Source: JAFGPF01 sp964409485 (GTDB taxonomy: Bacteria; Chloroflexota; Dehalococcoidia; Dehalococcoidales; RBG-16-60-22). From it: a DNA stretch of 7,595 nt. Below, piece by piece: positions 1-5,525 of this stretch (positions are counted from its first letter, which is position 1; each line of letters begins with the position of its first letter). The stretch covers positions 1-7,595 of the forward strand of contig CAYPDM010000070.1 of the NCBI GenBank assembly GCA_964409485.1. Direction: 5' to 3'. A model generated the notes under the pieces. The model worked only from the letters and a program-made list of their open reading frames with translations. It did not search any database and was not told the origin of the DNA. The position numbers and the translations under genes are program-made.

Positions 1-1196
1 AGTCGGCGGACCGCTCACCGCTGCCGCTGCCCGAATTCAACCGGGTGCTGGGCGGGGGTCTGGTGGCCGGCTCGCTGGTGCTCATCAGCGGCGACCCCGG
101 AATCGGCAAATCGACGCTTTTATTACAGGCATCCGCTTCCATGGCCAGCGAGCACAGTCGGGTGGTGTACGTCACCGGCGAGGAAACGGTGCACCAGATA
201 AAGCTCCGGGCGGAGAGACTCGGACTGGACGGCGCGGGGCTTTTCATCATGGCGGAGACCGACCTCGAGGCGGTGCTGGAGCAGGCGGAGCAGGTGGGGC
301 CGGGGCTGCTCGTGGTAGATTCCATCCAGACGGTGTACGCCGCGGGCATGGAGAGCGCGGCGGGGAGCATCGGGCAGGTGCGCGAGTGCACTATGCGGCT
401 GATGCAGTGGGCCAAATTCAAGGGCGTGCCGGTCTTTATCACCGGGCACGTCACCAAAGAGGGCGCCATCGCGGGTCCGCGCGTGCTGGAACACATCGTC
501 GACGTCGTCCTGTACCTAGAGGGGGAGGCCTTCAGCGCCTACCGTCTGCTGCGGTGCGTGAAAAATAGGTACGGCTCCACCAACGAGGTGGGCGTGTTCG
601 AGATGAAAGAGCAGGGCATGATTGAGGTGGAAAACCCCTCGCGGGCTTTCCTGGCGCAGCGGGGGGCGGAGTCGATAGGCTCGGCGGTGGTGCCCACGAT
701 AGAGGGGAGTCGACCTTTGCTGGTGGAGATACAGGCGCTGACGACGGTGACCGCGTTCGGGATGCCGCGGCGCACCGCCAACGGCGTGGACTTCAACCGG
801 CTGCTGCTGGTGACAGCGGTGCTGACCAAGCGGGCGGGCTTGAAGCTGGGCAACCAGGATATCATGGTCAACGTCACCGGCGGACTGCGGGTAGGCGAGC
901 CGGCGGCGGACCTGGGCATGGCGCTGGCGATTGCCTCCAGCTACCGCGACATGGAAGTGGCCCCGCAGACGGCGGCGGTGGGGGAGGTGGGCTTGAGCGG
1001 GGAATTAAGGTCGGTAAATCAGCTGGAACGCCGCCTCAACGAAGCAGCGCGGCTGGGTTTCAAAAGATGTATAGTACCTGAAGTGGGCGCTAAAAGCGTG
1101 TCCGCTAAGGATATTGAAATAGTGGCGGTGGGGAGCTTGCGGGAGGCGGTGGCAAAGGGGCTGGTGGGGAGGAGGAGAGGAGAAAATCCCCCTTAG
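1..1196 (+). CDS. radA: RadA/Sms DNA repair ATPase, 5'-truncated by window edge
   Basis: RadA is a RecA-like, DnaB-related ATPase that promotes branch migration and processing of recombination intermediates in the cytoplasm. The reading frame is open from base 3 to the TAG at 1194-1196, giving 397 visible residues. Family members are about 450-460 residues, so roughly the first 60, including the four-cysteine zinc finger, lie outside the window. Seen in order: the lead-in FNRVLGGGL, a Walker A motif GDPGIGKST (bases 90-116), a Walker B-like strand LLVVDSIQT, and the RadA-specific motif, here KNRYG (561-575; usually KNRFG). The C-terminal Lon-protease-like domain contains NVTGGLRVGEPAADLG and GEVGLSGELR; in this family it is not a protease. 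A GTG at 45 is internal and not the start. The last residues (GENPP) and the stop codon are encoded by a GC-rich repeat, so the C-terminal tail may have been altered by repeat insertion. Identity is very secure. Confidence 0.96.
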   Translation, partial: SADRSPLPLPEFNRVLGGGLVAGSLVLISGDPGIGKSTLLLQASASMASEHSRVVYVTGEETVHQIKLRAERLGLDGAGLFIMAETDLEAVLEQAEQVGPGLLVVDSIQTVYAAGMESAAGSIGQVRECTMRLMQWAKFKGVPVFITGHVTKEGAIAGPRVLEHIVDVVLYLEGEAFSAYRLLRCVKNRYGSTNEVGVFEMKEQGMIEVENPSRAFLAQRGAESIGSAVVPTIEGSRPLLVEIQALTTVTAFGMPRRTANGVDFNRLLLVTAVLTKRAGLKLGNQDIMVNVTGGLRVGEPAADLGMALAIASSYRDMEVAPQTAAVGEVGLSGELRSVNQLERRLNEAARLGFKRCIVPEVGAKSVSAKDIEIVAVGSLREAVAKGLVGRRRGENPP

Positions 1197-1217
1197 TCCC
1201 CCTTTTTCAAAGGGGGA
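1187..1217. repeat. GC-rich palindromic repeat at radA stop
   Basis: Bases 1197-1205 pair perfectly with 1209-1217 (9-bp stem, 3-base loop). The motif TCCCCCT also occurs at 1187-1193, so either copy can pair with AGGGGGA at 1211-1217. The radA stop codon lies between the two copies. No T-run follows on the plus strand, so it does not look like a standard intrinsic terminator, although the stem could still slow polymerase. I recall similar C-run/G-run interspersed repeats from many bacterial genomes; copy number in this genome cannot be judged here. Confidence 0.6.
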
Positions 1218-1271
1218 AACTGTGAGGGGAAAATTACGGGATAGGCTACCCGAATGTAGAACGGGGCGTCT

Positions 1272-1292
1272 AAGAGGGGCGCAGCCCCTCTT
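1272..1292. repeat. Short GC-rich hairpin repeat
   Basis: A perfect 9-bp inverted repeat, AAGAGGGGC at 1272-1280 and GCCCCTCTT at 1284-1292, around a GCA loop. It sits in the radA-ispD spacer just before a second, longer palindrome and probably belongs to the same compound interspersed repeat. No T-tract follows on the plus strand, so a terminator role is not supported. Confidence 0.5.
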
Positions 1293-1298
1293 CCCAAT

Positions 1299-1344
1299 AC
1301 CTCCCCCTCTCCTTCGAAGGAGAGGGGGAAACAGGGGGTGAGGT
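1299..1344. repeat. Palindromic interspersed repeat upstream of ispD
   Basis: The core, 1302-1329, is a perfect 28-base palindrome with 14-base arms centred on TTCGAA. The outer ends are also related as imperfect inverted repeats: ACCTCCCCCT at 1299-1308 against AGGGGGTGAGGT at 1333-1344, differing by a two-base insertion. This organisation resembles REP/MITE-like non-coding repeats. The 3' end contains GAGGT (1340-1344), the best available Shine-Dalgarno match for ispD, and that pentamer is complementary to ACCTC at 1299-1303. The repeat call is from internal structure alone; multiplicity in the genome is inferred. Confidence 0.6.
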
Positions 1345-1357
1345 AGAATTAACAGCC

Positions 1358-2047
1358 ATGACCACTAAAAAGCAGAAAGTAGCCGCTATAATAGTGGCGG
1401 CGGGGGAGGGGAAAAGGATGGGGGGCGTGGACAAGGTGTTCGCGCCGCTGGGGGGCCAGCCCGTCCTGCTGCGGGCGACACGCCCCTTCCAGCAGTCACC
1501 CCTCGTCGACCAGATAGTGGTGGTAGTCAACGGGGAAAAAGAAAACCGGTGCCGCGCGCTGGTGACCGGCCCGGAATGGTCCAAGGTAACGGACGTATGT
1601 CTCGGCGGGGAACGCCGGCAGGACTCGGTGGCGGCGGGACTCGAAAGACTCGACGACTTCGACTGGGTCATCATCCACGACGGCGCCCGCCCGCTGGTGA
1701 CGGCAGACTTAATTGAGCGGGGGCTGGAGGCGGCTAAAGAAACGGGGGCCGCCGCGGCGGCCGTGCCGGTGACGGACACTATCAAGGTCGTGGGGAGGGA
1801 CGAGATAGTGCGCCAGACGCCGCCACGTCAAAATCTGCGGGCGGTACAGACCCCGCAGGTCTTCCGCTTCGACGTTATCCAGATAGCCCACAAACAGGAC
1901 GCCCGCGACGTTACCGACGATGCCTCCCTGGTGGAGCGGCTGGGACACAAAGTCAAGCTCTACACGGGGTCTTATGATAATATAAAGATAACCACGCCGG
2001 ACGACCTCGCGCTGGCGGAAATTTTATTAAAGAAACGTGAAAAATAA
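1358..2047 (+). CDS. ispD: 2-C-methyl-D-erythritol 4-phosphate cytidylyltransferase (IspD)
   Basis: Transfers CMP from CTP to methylerythritol 4-phosphate, making CDP-methylerythritol, the third step of the MEP isoprenoid pathway; cytosolic. At 229 residues it has normal family length. It is a single GT-A-like nucleotidyltransferase domain. The N-terminal CTP-binding loop AAGEGKRMGG carries Arg20, with Lys26 following, the expected catalytic basic residues. The signatures GGERRQDSV, IIHDGARPLV, TPQVFRFDV, DDASLVERLG and NIKITTPDDLALAE are all present. The ATG at 1358 is the only in-frame start before the repeat. The best ribosome-binding match, GAGGT at 1340-1344, is rather far (13 bases) and belongs to the upstream repeat. 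ispF begins one base after the stop, so the two are probably co-translated. IspE, the intervening kinase, is not in this window. Confidence 0.97.
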   Translation: MTTKKQKVAAIIVAAGEGKRMGGVDKVFAPLGGQPVLLRATRPFQQSPLVDQIVVVVNGEKENRCRALVTGPEWSKVTDVCLGGERRQDSVAAGLERLDDFDWVIIHDGARPLVTADLIERGLEAAKETGAAAAAVPVTDTIKVVGRDEIVRQTPPRQNLRAVQTPQVFRFDVIQIAHKQDARDVTDDASLVERLGHKVKLYTGSYDNIKITTPDDLALAEILLKKREK

Positions 2048-2048
2048 C

Positions 2049-2537
2049 ATGAGAGCGGGAACAGGCTACGACGCACACCCTCTAACACCGGGGCGGAAAC
2101 TGGTGCTGGGGGGAGTCCACATACCCTTCGACGAAGGGCTGGAAGGCTGGAGCGACGGCGATACCCTCACCCACGCCGTCATCGACGCCCTGCTGGGGGC
2201 GGCGGCGCTGGGGGATATCGGCAGTCATTTCCCATCCGGCGACCCCCGTTATAAAGATATTTCCAGCCTGTCCCTGCTCGAAGAAGTAATAGGAAAGCTG
2301 GCGGAAAAGGGCTGGAAAATCGTCAATATCGACGCCACCGTGGCGGCGGAAAGGCCCCGACTTCGCGAGTATATCGACGCCATGCGTCAGAACTTGAGCC
2401 AGGTGCTGGGCGTCAGCATCGATAACGTCAGCGTCAAGGCCAGCAGCAACAACGGGCTGGGGGCAATCGGGCGGGGAGAAGGCATCGCGGCACACGCCGT
2501 AGCCCTGATAGAAGGCGGTCAAGATGAAGGTATTTAA
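2049..2537 (+). CDS. ispF: 2-C-methyl-D-erythritol 2,4-cyclodiphosphate synthase (IspF)
   Basis: Cyclises CDP-methylerythritol 2-phosphate to methylerythritol 2,4-cyclodiphosphate with release of CMP; the family works as a homotrimer. From the ATG at 2049 the protein has 162 residues and begins MRAGTGYDAHPL, which matches the family start exactly. A GTG at 2037 would add four residues and overlap ispD; I prefer 2049. Metal ligands Asp8, His10 and His42 fall at the same numbers as in E. coli IspF, as do Arg142 and Glu144. Other conserved blocks are DALLGAAALGDIGSHFP and the C-terminal GLGAIGRGEGIAAHA. Three positions differ from the usual pattern: Trp34 where His is common, Asn135 where Glu is common, and Ala139 where Phe is common. 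There is no strong Shine-Dalgarno site, so translation probably depends on coupling to ispD. The last 14 bases overlap cysS. Confidence 0.96.
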   Translation: MRAGTGYDAHPLTPGRKLVLGGVHIPFDEGLEGWSDGDTLTHAVIDALLGAAALGDIGSHFPSGDPRYKDISSLSLLEEVIGKLAEKGWKIVNIDATVAAERPRLREYIDAMRQNLSQVLGVSIDNVSVKASSNNGLGAIGRGEGIAAHAVALIEGGQDEGI

Positions 2538-3897
2538 CACTCTCTCCGGCAAAAAAGAGGAGTTCAAGCCCCAGGGCGATACGGTAACGATGTACGTCTG
2601 CGGCGTGACGCCCTATGATGACGCCCACCTCGGGCACGCCATGAGCTACATTATCTTTGATGTTATCCGGCGCTATCTTAAATATCGTAAATATAACGTC
2701 AGATACGTGCAGAATGTTACCGACATTGACGACAAGATTATAGATAGGGCCAACCAGCGCGGTGTGTCCACGCGAGAGCTGGCGGAGAAATTTACCGCCA
2801 GCTATGTAGAGGACATGAAATCACTGAATATCGAGCCGCCCGACGAAAACCCCTACGCCACCGATGTAATACCGGACATGATTGAAGTGATACAGGGCTT
2901 AGTAGACAAGGGATATGCCTACCCGGCCGGGGGCAGCGTCTATTTCCGGGTGAGAAACGTGCCCGACTACGGCAAGCTGTCTCACCGCAGCCTGGACTCC
3001 ATGAGGTCCGGGACAACCTGTGAAATCGGGGGGGAGAAGGAAGACCACATGGACTTTGTCCTCTGGAAGGCGGCCAAGCCGGGCGAACCTTCGTGGGACA
3101 GTCCCTGGGGCAAGGGAAGGCCGGGGTGGCACATCGAGTGCAGCACCATGTCGCTGAAATACCTGGGACAGACCATTGACATCCACGGCGGCGGTCAGGA
3201 CCTGGTCTTTCCGCACCATGAGAATGAGATAGCCCAGTCGGAGAGCTTTACCGGCAAGAAGCCGTTTGCCAGATACTGGCTGCACAATGGACTGGTGCAG
3301 CTGGGCAGCGAGAAGATGAGCAAGTCACTGGGGAATTTGATAACGATAAAAGAGGCATTGGAGAGATACAGCGCTGATGCCCTGCGTATCTTTGTGCTCG
3401 GCTCCTACTACCGCAGCCCGCTGACCTATACGGAAGAAGCGCTGGAGGCGGCGGAGCGGGGAGCGGAGAGGCTGCGCCACGTAATGTCTGCCAACGATAC
3501 AGGCAAGGCATCCGGGGAAGCGTTAAACGCCGAACCCTACCGAACAAGGTTCGTCGAAGCGATGGATGACGACTTCAATACCGCCCAGGCGATTGCGGCG
3601 CTTTTCGACCTGGCACGGGAGATAAACCGCGCCGACGAAGCGGGGCATAACGCGCAGCAAGCCCGCGAAACGCTTAAAGAACTGGGCGGGTTGCTGGGGC
3701 TGACCTTCGAGTCGCCGGAAGAAGCGCCGCTGGAAGCGGCGCTTCAGGAACAGATTAATAAACTCATCGGAGAAAGAACCGCTGCCCGCAGGGAGAAAAA
3801 CTGGCAGCTTGCCGACGAGATACGCAATAAGCTCGATAAACTCGGTATAGCGCTGGAAGACAAGCAGGAAGGCACGGTCTGGAAGCGGAAGAGATAA
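2524..3897 (+). CDS. cysS: Cysteinyl-tRNA synthetase
   Basis: Class I aminoacyl-tRNA synthetase that activates cysteine with ATP and attaches it to tRNA-Cys in the cytoplasm. It has 457 residues, the usual length. The Rossmann catalytic domain carries the HIGH-type motif HLGH (residues 35-38) and KMSKS (264-268). The zinc site that selects cysteine is complete: Cys26 in MYVCGVTPYD, Cys206 in WHIECST, and His231 and Glu235 in HHENE. A helical anticodon-binding (DALR-type) domain follows, then the typical C-terminal tail ending in GIALEDKQEGTVWKRKR. The ATG at 2524 lies inside the 3' end of ispF (14-base overlap), with purine-rich AAGGCGG upstream as a modest ribosome-binding site, so translational coupling is likely. 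It closes the plus-strand cluster and faces the convergent prenyltransferase gene 7 bases away. Confidence 0.98.
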   Translation: MKVFNTLSGKKEEFKPQGDTVTMYVCGVTPYDDAHLGHAMSYIIFDVIRRYLKYRKYNVRYVQNVTDIDDKIIDRANQRGVSTRELAEKFTASYVEDMKSLNIEPPDENPYATDVIPDMIEVIQGLVDKGYAYPAGGSVYFRVRNVPDYGKLSHRSLDSMRSGTTCEIGGEKEDHMDFVLWKAAKPGEPSWDSPWGKGRPGWHIECSTMSLKYLGQTIDIHGGGQDLVFPHHENEIAQSESFTGKKPFARYWLHNGLVQLGSEKMSKSLGNLITIKEALERYSADALRIFVLGSYYRSPLTYTEEALEAAERGAERLRHVMSANDTGKASGEALNAEPYRTRFVEAMDDDFNTAQAIAALFDLAREINRADEAGHNAQQARETLKELGGLLGLTFESPEEAPLEAALQEQINKLIGERTAARREKNWQLADEIRNKLDKLGIALEDKQEGTVWKRKR

Positions 3898-3956
3898 TCA
3901 AGCCTTACTCCGCCAGCACCCTTCTAGAACAGGCCATACCCACTCCTTCCAGACCG
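3875..3956. repeat. 11-bp inverted repeat across convergent gene ends
   Basis: CGGTCTGGAAG (3875-3885, end of cysS) is the exact reverse complement of CTTCCAGACCG (3946-3956, end of the prenyltransferase gene on the other strand). The 60-base interval contains both stop codons and a smaller pair, GCGGA (3885-3889) with TCCGC (3909-3913). In RNA from either strand this could form a stem in a junction that has only 7 non-coding bases. No T-run follows either arm, so a standard intrinsic terminator is not shown; a structural or bidirectional 3'-end role is inference, and chance is possible. Confidence 0.4.
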
Positions 3957-4948
3957 AAAACGATGATAAAAGCGGCCGCCAGCATTACCAGGTAATCTAG
4001 CCTTGCTTCTGTCAAACCGAGGCCGACCACAACAAAACTGACGGCATAAATGATAGTTATCAGGTGGTCGAAGACCATGGTTCGTATGCTCAACGACTCC
4101 TGCAATTTTCTAACTGCCAGCCCCTTCCTGCGGATAGTCCAGATATTCCATATGATAAACGGCAGCAGGATAACCGAAAGGTAAGCGCTGATTACAGGTA
4201 CACCGAAGAAAACGATAATAATGATGTTCACATAACACATTATGAGCAAGATGACGTAAAGAATACCCGCCTTTTCCCCACCCAGCCTGACCGCCAGATT
4301 ATTCTTGCCGTAAAGCCTGTCCGACCTGATATCAGGGATTTCATTCATTAAGATGACCAAAAAGACACTGATAGCCCCGGGGAGTGATGCCAGCGTGACC
4401 ACGGTATCGAGGTGCCCGGCCTGTAGATAATATCCGGTGATGGTGGCCAGCCAGCCGCAAGTAAACGCGATACAGATTTCACCCAGACCGCGGTAGGACA
4501 GCTGGAGAGGCCCGGCAGTGTAGAAACAGCCGATAATGATGGCCGCTGCCCCCAGAGGTACAGTCAGAGGCCCGGTATGGAAATAGAAATAAAGCGATAG
4601 ACCGATAGCCATAGCGAAGGCGAGAAAGATATAGGCAGCGATGATGGCGTGGCGGCGGGGGATTAGCCCCATAGTCAAGATGCGGCTGCCGCCGGAAAGC
4701 ATATGATAGTCCGTATTAGTTAAATCGGTAGGATAGTCGTAATACTCGTTGACGAGGAAAGTCATCAACATGATGCAGATGACGGCTATTGACGAGAGGA
4801 GCAGTATTAACCAGTCGATAGGGCTACCCTGACTCCAGGCAATGACGGCGCCCAAGAGAAAGGGAAGCACGCCGCGAGCGGTAGCCCCCAGACGGAAAAG
4901 AGTGAGCCAGGAAAGCAGCCCCTTCCTGAACAGTATAACCTGTTCCAA
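3905..4948 (-). CDS. UbiA-family prenyltransferase, MenA-like
   Basis: An integral-membrane enzyme of 347 residues that would transfer a polyprenyl chain from its diphosphate to an aromatic or other acceptor. About eight or nine hydrophobic segments are visible. Both Mg-diphosphate motifs of the family are intact: N67-x3-D71-x3-D75 in NEYYDYPTD, and N202-x3-D206-x3-D210 in NEIPDIRSD. SGGSRIL (85-91) and GKNNLAVRLG (214-223) resemble MenA, the dihydroxynaphthoate polyprenyltransferase of menaquinone synthesis. No other quinone gene is nearby, so the acceptor is undetermined and I give no gene symbol. The start is TTG at 4948: an in-frame stop lies 15 bases upstream, the next methionine is residue 60, and AGGAGA sits 6 bases before the TTG. 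It runs convergently into cysS. Sequence composition is visibly less GC-rich than radA-ispF. Confidence 0.92.
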   Translation of the reverse strand: MEQVILFRKGLLSWLTLFRLGATARGVLPFLLGAVIAWSQGSPIDWLILLLSSIAVICIMLMTFLVNEYYDYPTDLTNTDYHMLSGGSRILTMGLIPRRHAIIAAYIFLAFAMAIGLSLYFYFHTGPLTVPLGAAAIIIGCFYTAGPLQLSYRGLGEICIAFTCGWLATITGYYLQAGHLDTVVTLASLPGAISVFLVILMNEIPDIRSDRLYGKNNLAVRLGGEKAGILYVILLIMCYVNIIIIVFFGVPVISAYLSVILLPFIIWNIWTIRRKGLAVRKLQESLSIRTMVFDHLITIIYAVSFVVVGLGLTEARLDYLVMLAAAFIIVFGLEGVGMACSRRVLAE

Positions 4949-4954
4949 CTTATC

Positions 4955-4960
4955 TCTCCT
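4955..4960 (-). promoter_or_regulatory. Shine-Dalgarno site fixing the TTG start of the prenyltransferase
   Basis: On the minus strand AGGAGA is followed by six bases (GATAAG) and then TTG at 4948. The good match and normal spacing, with a stop just upstream in the same frame, make TTG the real start. Confidence 0.75.
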
Positions 4961-4997
4961 GTTTTAAGTTTCCCCTGCTATGGCAGTCCAGACAATG

Positions 4998-5003
4998 ATT
5001 ATA
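4998..5003 (-). promoter_or_regulatory. Candidate -10 box for the prenyltransferase gene
   Basis: The minus strand reads TATAAT exactly, 49 bases upstream of the TTG start. This would place the transcript start near 4991 and give a leader of about 40 bases. I see no good -35 box at 16-18 bases upstream, so the call rests on the -10 match and its position in the intergenic gap. Confidence 0.4.
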
Positions 5004-5087
5004 GCCTCCGGAAAACGAACGAGGGATTTTTACGAACGGTGGAAAGCGGCGCAAGAAGCGTTTATTGATTTAATACAGACGTTATGC

Positions 5088-5112
5088 AAAAGAAGGCACT
5101 GCCCGTGCCTTC
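5088..5112 (-). terminator. Candidate intrinsic terminator after the zinc-ribbon gene
   Basis: On the minus strand an 8-bp perfect stem, GAAGGCAC / GTGCCTTC (5112-5105 with 5099-5092), with a five-base loop is followed directly by TTTT (5091-5088). This fits a short rho-independent terminator reading leftwards. It lies about 185 bases beyond the stop of the zinc-ribbon gene, leaving an unusually long 3' untranslated stretch, and just upstream of the prenyltransferase promoter, where it would insulate that gene. Confidence 0.5.
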
Positions 5113-5295
5113 CCTGTTCAATTTTACGCACAAATAATCATGCCAGTTATCCGTGTGTTGTCAAAATTACCTGATATTATCACGTAAGCCTTGGTTCACT
5201 TCAGACCTACTGACGGATAACCTGCTATACAGGATTCACGAAAAAGATGCCGATTACGGTTACAATATTATTACCGAAGGAGCGACGCAGGAGTA

Positions 5296-5436
5296 TTAGC
5301 CTTTGCCGATACGAAACACCTTGGTGCCGCAGCCGGGGCATACCCCTTGAGTTGCCGGGCGCCCATTCTTGAGGGTAACCGACTTGGGATTTTTAATTTC
5401 TACCTTTCTCCTGCACTTCATACAATAAGCCTGCAT
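5296..5436 (-). CDS. DUF5679-type small zinc-ribbon protein
   Basis: A 46-residue basic protein with two CxxC pairs, Cys5/Cys8 and Cys33/Cys36, the classic layout of a zinc ribbon. The middle (NPKSVTLKNGRPATQG) and the end (CGTKVFRIGKG) match my memory of DUF5679, a family common in Chloroflexota; its function is unknown, though the fold suggests nucleic-acid or ribosome association. The frame can be extended upstream to an ATG at 5529 (77 residues), but I chose 5436. An ideal Shine-Dalgarno, AAGGAGGT, lies six bases before it, and a promoter with a perfect -35 box lies inside the longer version. The extra N-terminal stretch also does not resemble the family. It is transcribed alone, apparently at a good rate given the signals. 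Confidence 0.85.
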   Translation of the reverse strand: MQAYCMKCRRKVEIKNPKSVTLKNGRPATQGVCPGCGTKVFRIGKG

Positions 5437-5442
5437 CTCCGC

Positions 5443-5450
5443 ACCTCCTT
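5443..5450 (-). promoter_or_regulatory. Consensus Shine-Dalgarno site of the zinc-ribbon gene
   Basis: The minus strand reads AAGGAGGT, then six bases, then ATG at 5436. This full-length match selects the 46-residue start over the upstream ATG at 5529. Confidence 0.85.
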
Positions 5451-5466
5451 TGTTATCCTGCCAAGC

Positions 5467-5495
5467 AGAGTAGCAAACCCGCTCGTATTTGTCAA
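5467..5495 (-). promoter_or_regulatory. Sigma70-type promoter of the zinc-ribbon gene
   Basis: Minus strand TTGACA (5495-5490, perfect -35), a 17-base spacer, then TACTCT (5472-5467, a 3/6 match to the -10 consensus). The transcript would begin near 5460, about 24 bases before the ATG at 5436. The -35 and spacing are ideal and the -10 is weak. Confidence 0.5.
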
Positions 5496-5525
5496 TAGCG
5501 GTTAGCCTGAAAACGACACTATTTC

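Larger units (their letters stand above)
4961..5295. other. Intergenic region of about 335 bases
   Basis: Lies between the prenyltransferase start and the zinc-ribbon gene end, both on the minus strand. It holds a candidate promoter (4998-5003) and a candidate minus-strand terminator (5088-5112). A plus-strand ATG frame at 4980-5174 (64 codons) has no ribosome-binding site and no recognisable motif. Another open plus-strand frame, 5138-5299, lacks an ATG start but reads like ordinary protein near its end; I treat it as unproven. The region is AT-richer than the flanking genes. Confidence 0.6.

Noticed and set aside
45..47. GTG as the radA start
   Set aside because: The frame continues open to the window edge with family-like residues upstream; the true start is outside.
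539..919. Antisense frame of 126 codons in radA
   Set aside because: Serine- and arginine-rich low-complexity translation, fully opposite radA, with no motif.
1344..1349. TAGAAT as a -10 box for ispD
   Set aside because: Only nine bases from the ATG with no -35 box at a suitable distance; it would require a nearly leaderless transcript.
1270..1785. Antisense frame of 171 codons over the repeat and ispD
   Set aside because: Opposite secure ispD motifs; composed of repeat translation and serine/alanine/proline shadow sequence.
2037..2048. GTG start for ispF, four residues earlier
   Set aside because: The ATG at 2049 gives the exact family start and E. coli numbering of the metal ligands; the longer form remains possible.
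2082..2567. Antisense frame of 161 codons over ispF
   Set aside because: Mirror of ispF, with no family resemblance or ribosome-binding site.
4980..5174. 64-codon plus-strand ATG frame in the intergenic gap
   Set aside because: Pyrimidine-rich sequence precedes the ATG (no Shine-Dalgarno), no motif is recognised, and it overlaps the minus-strand promoter and terminator.
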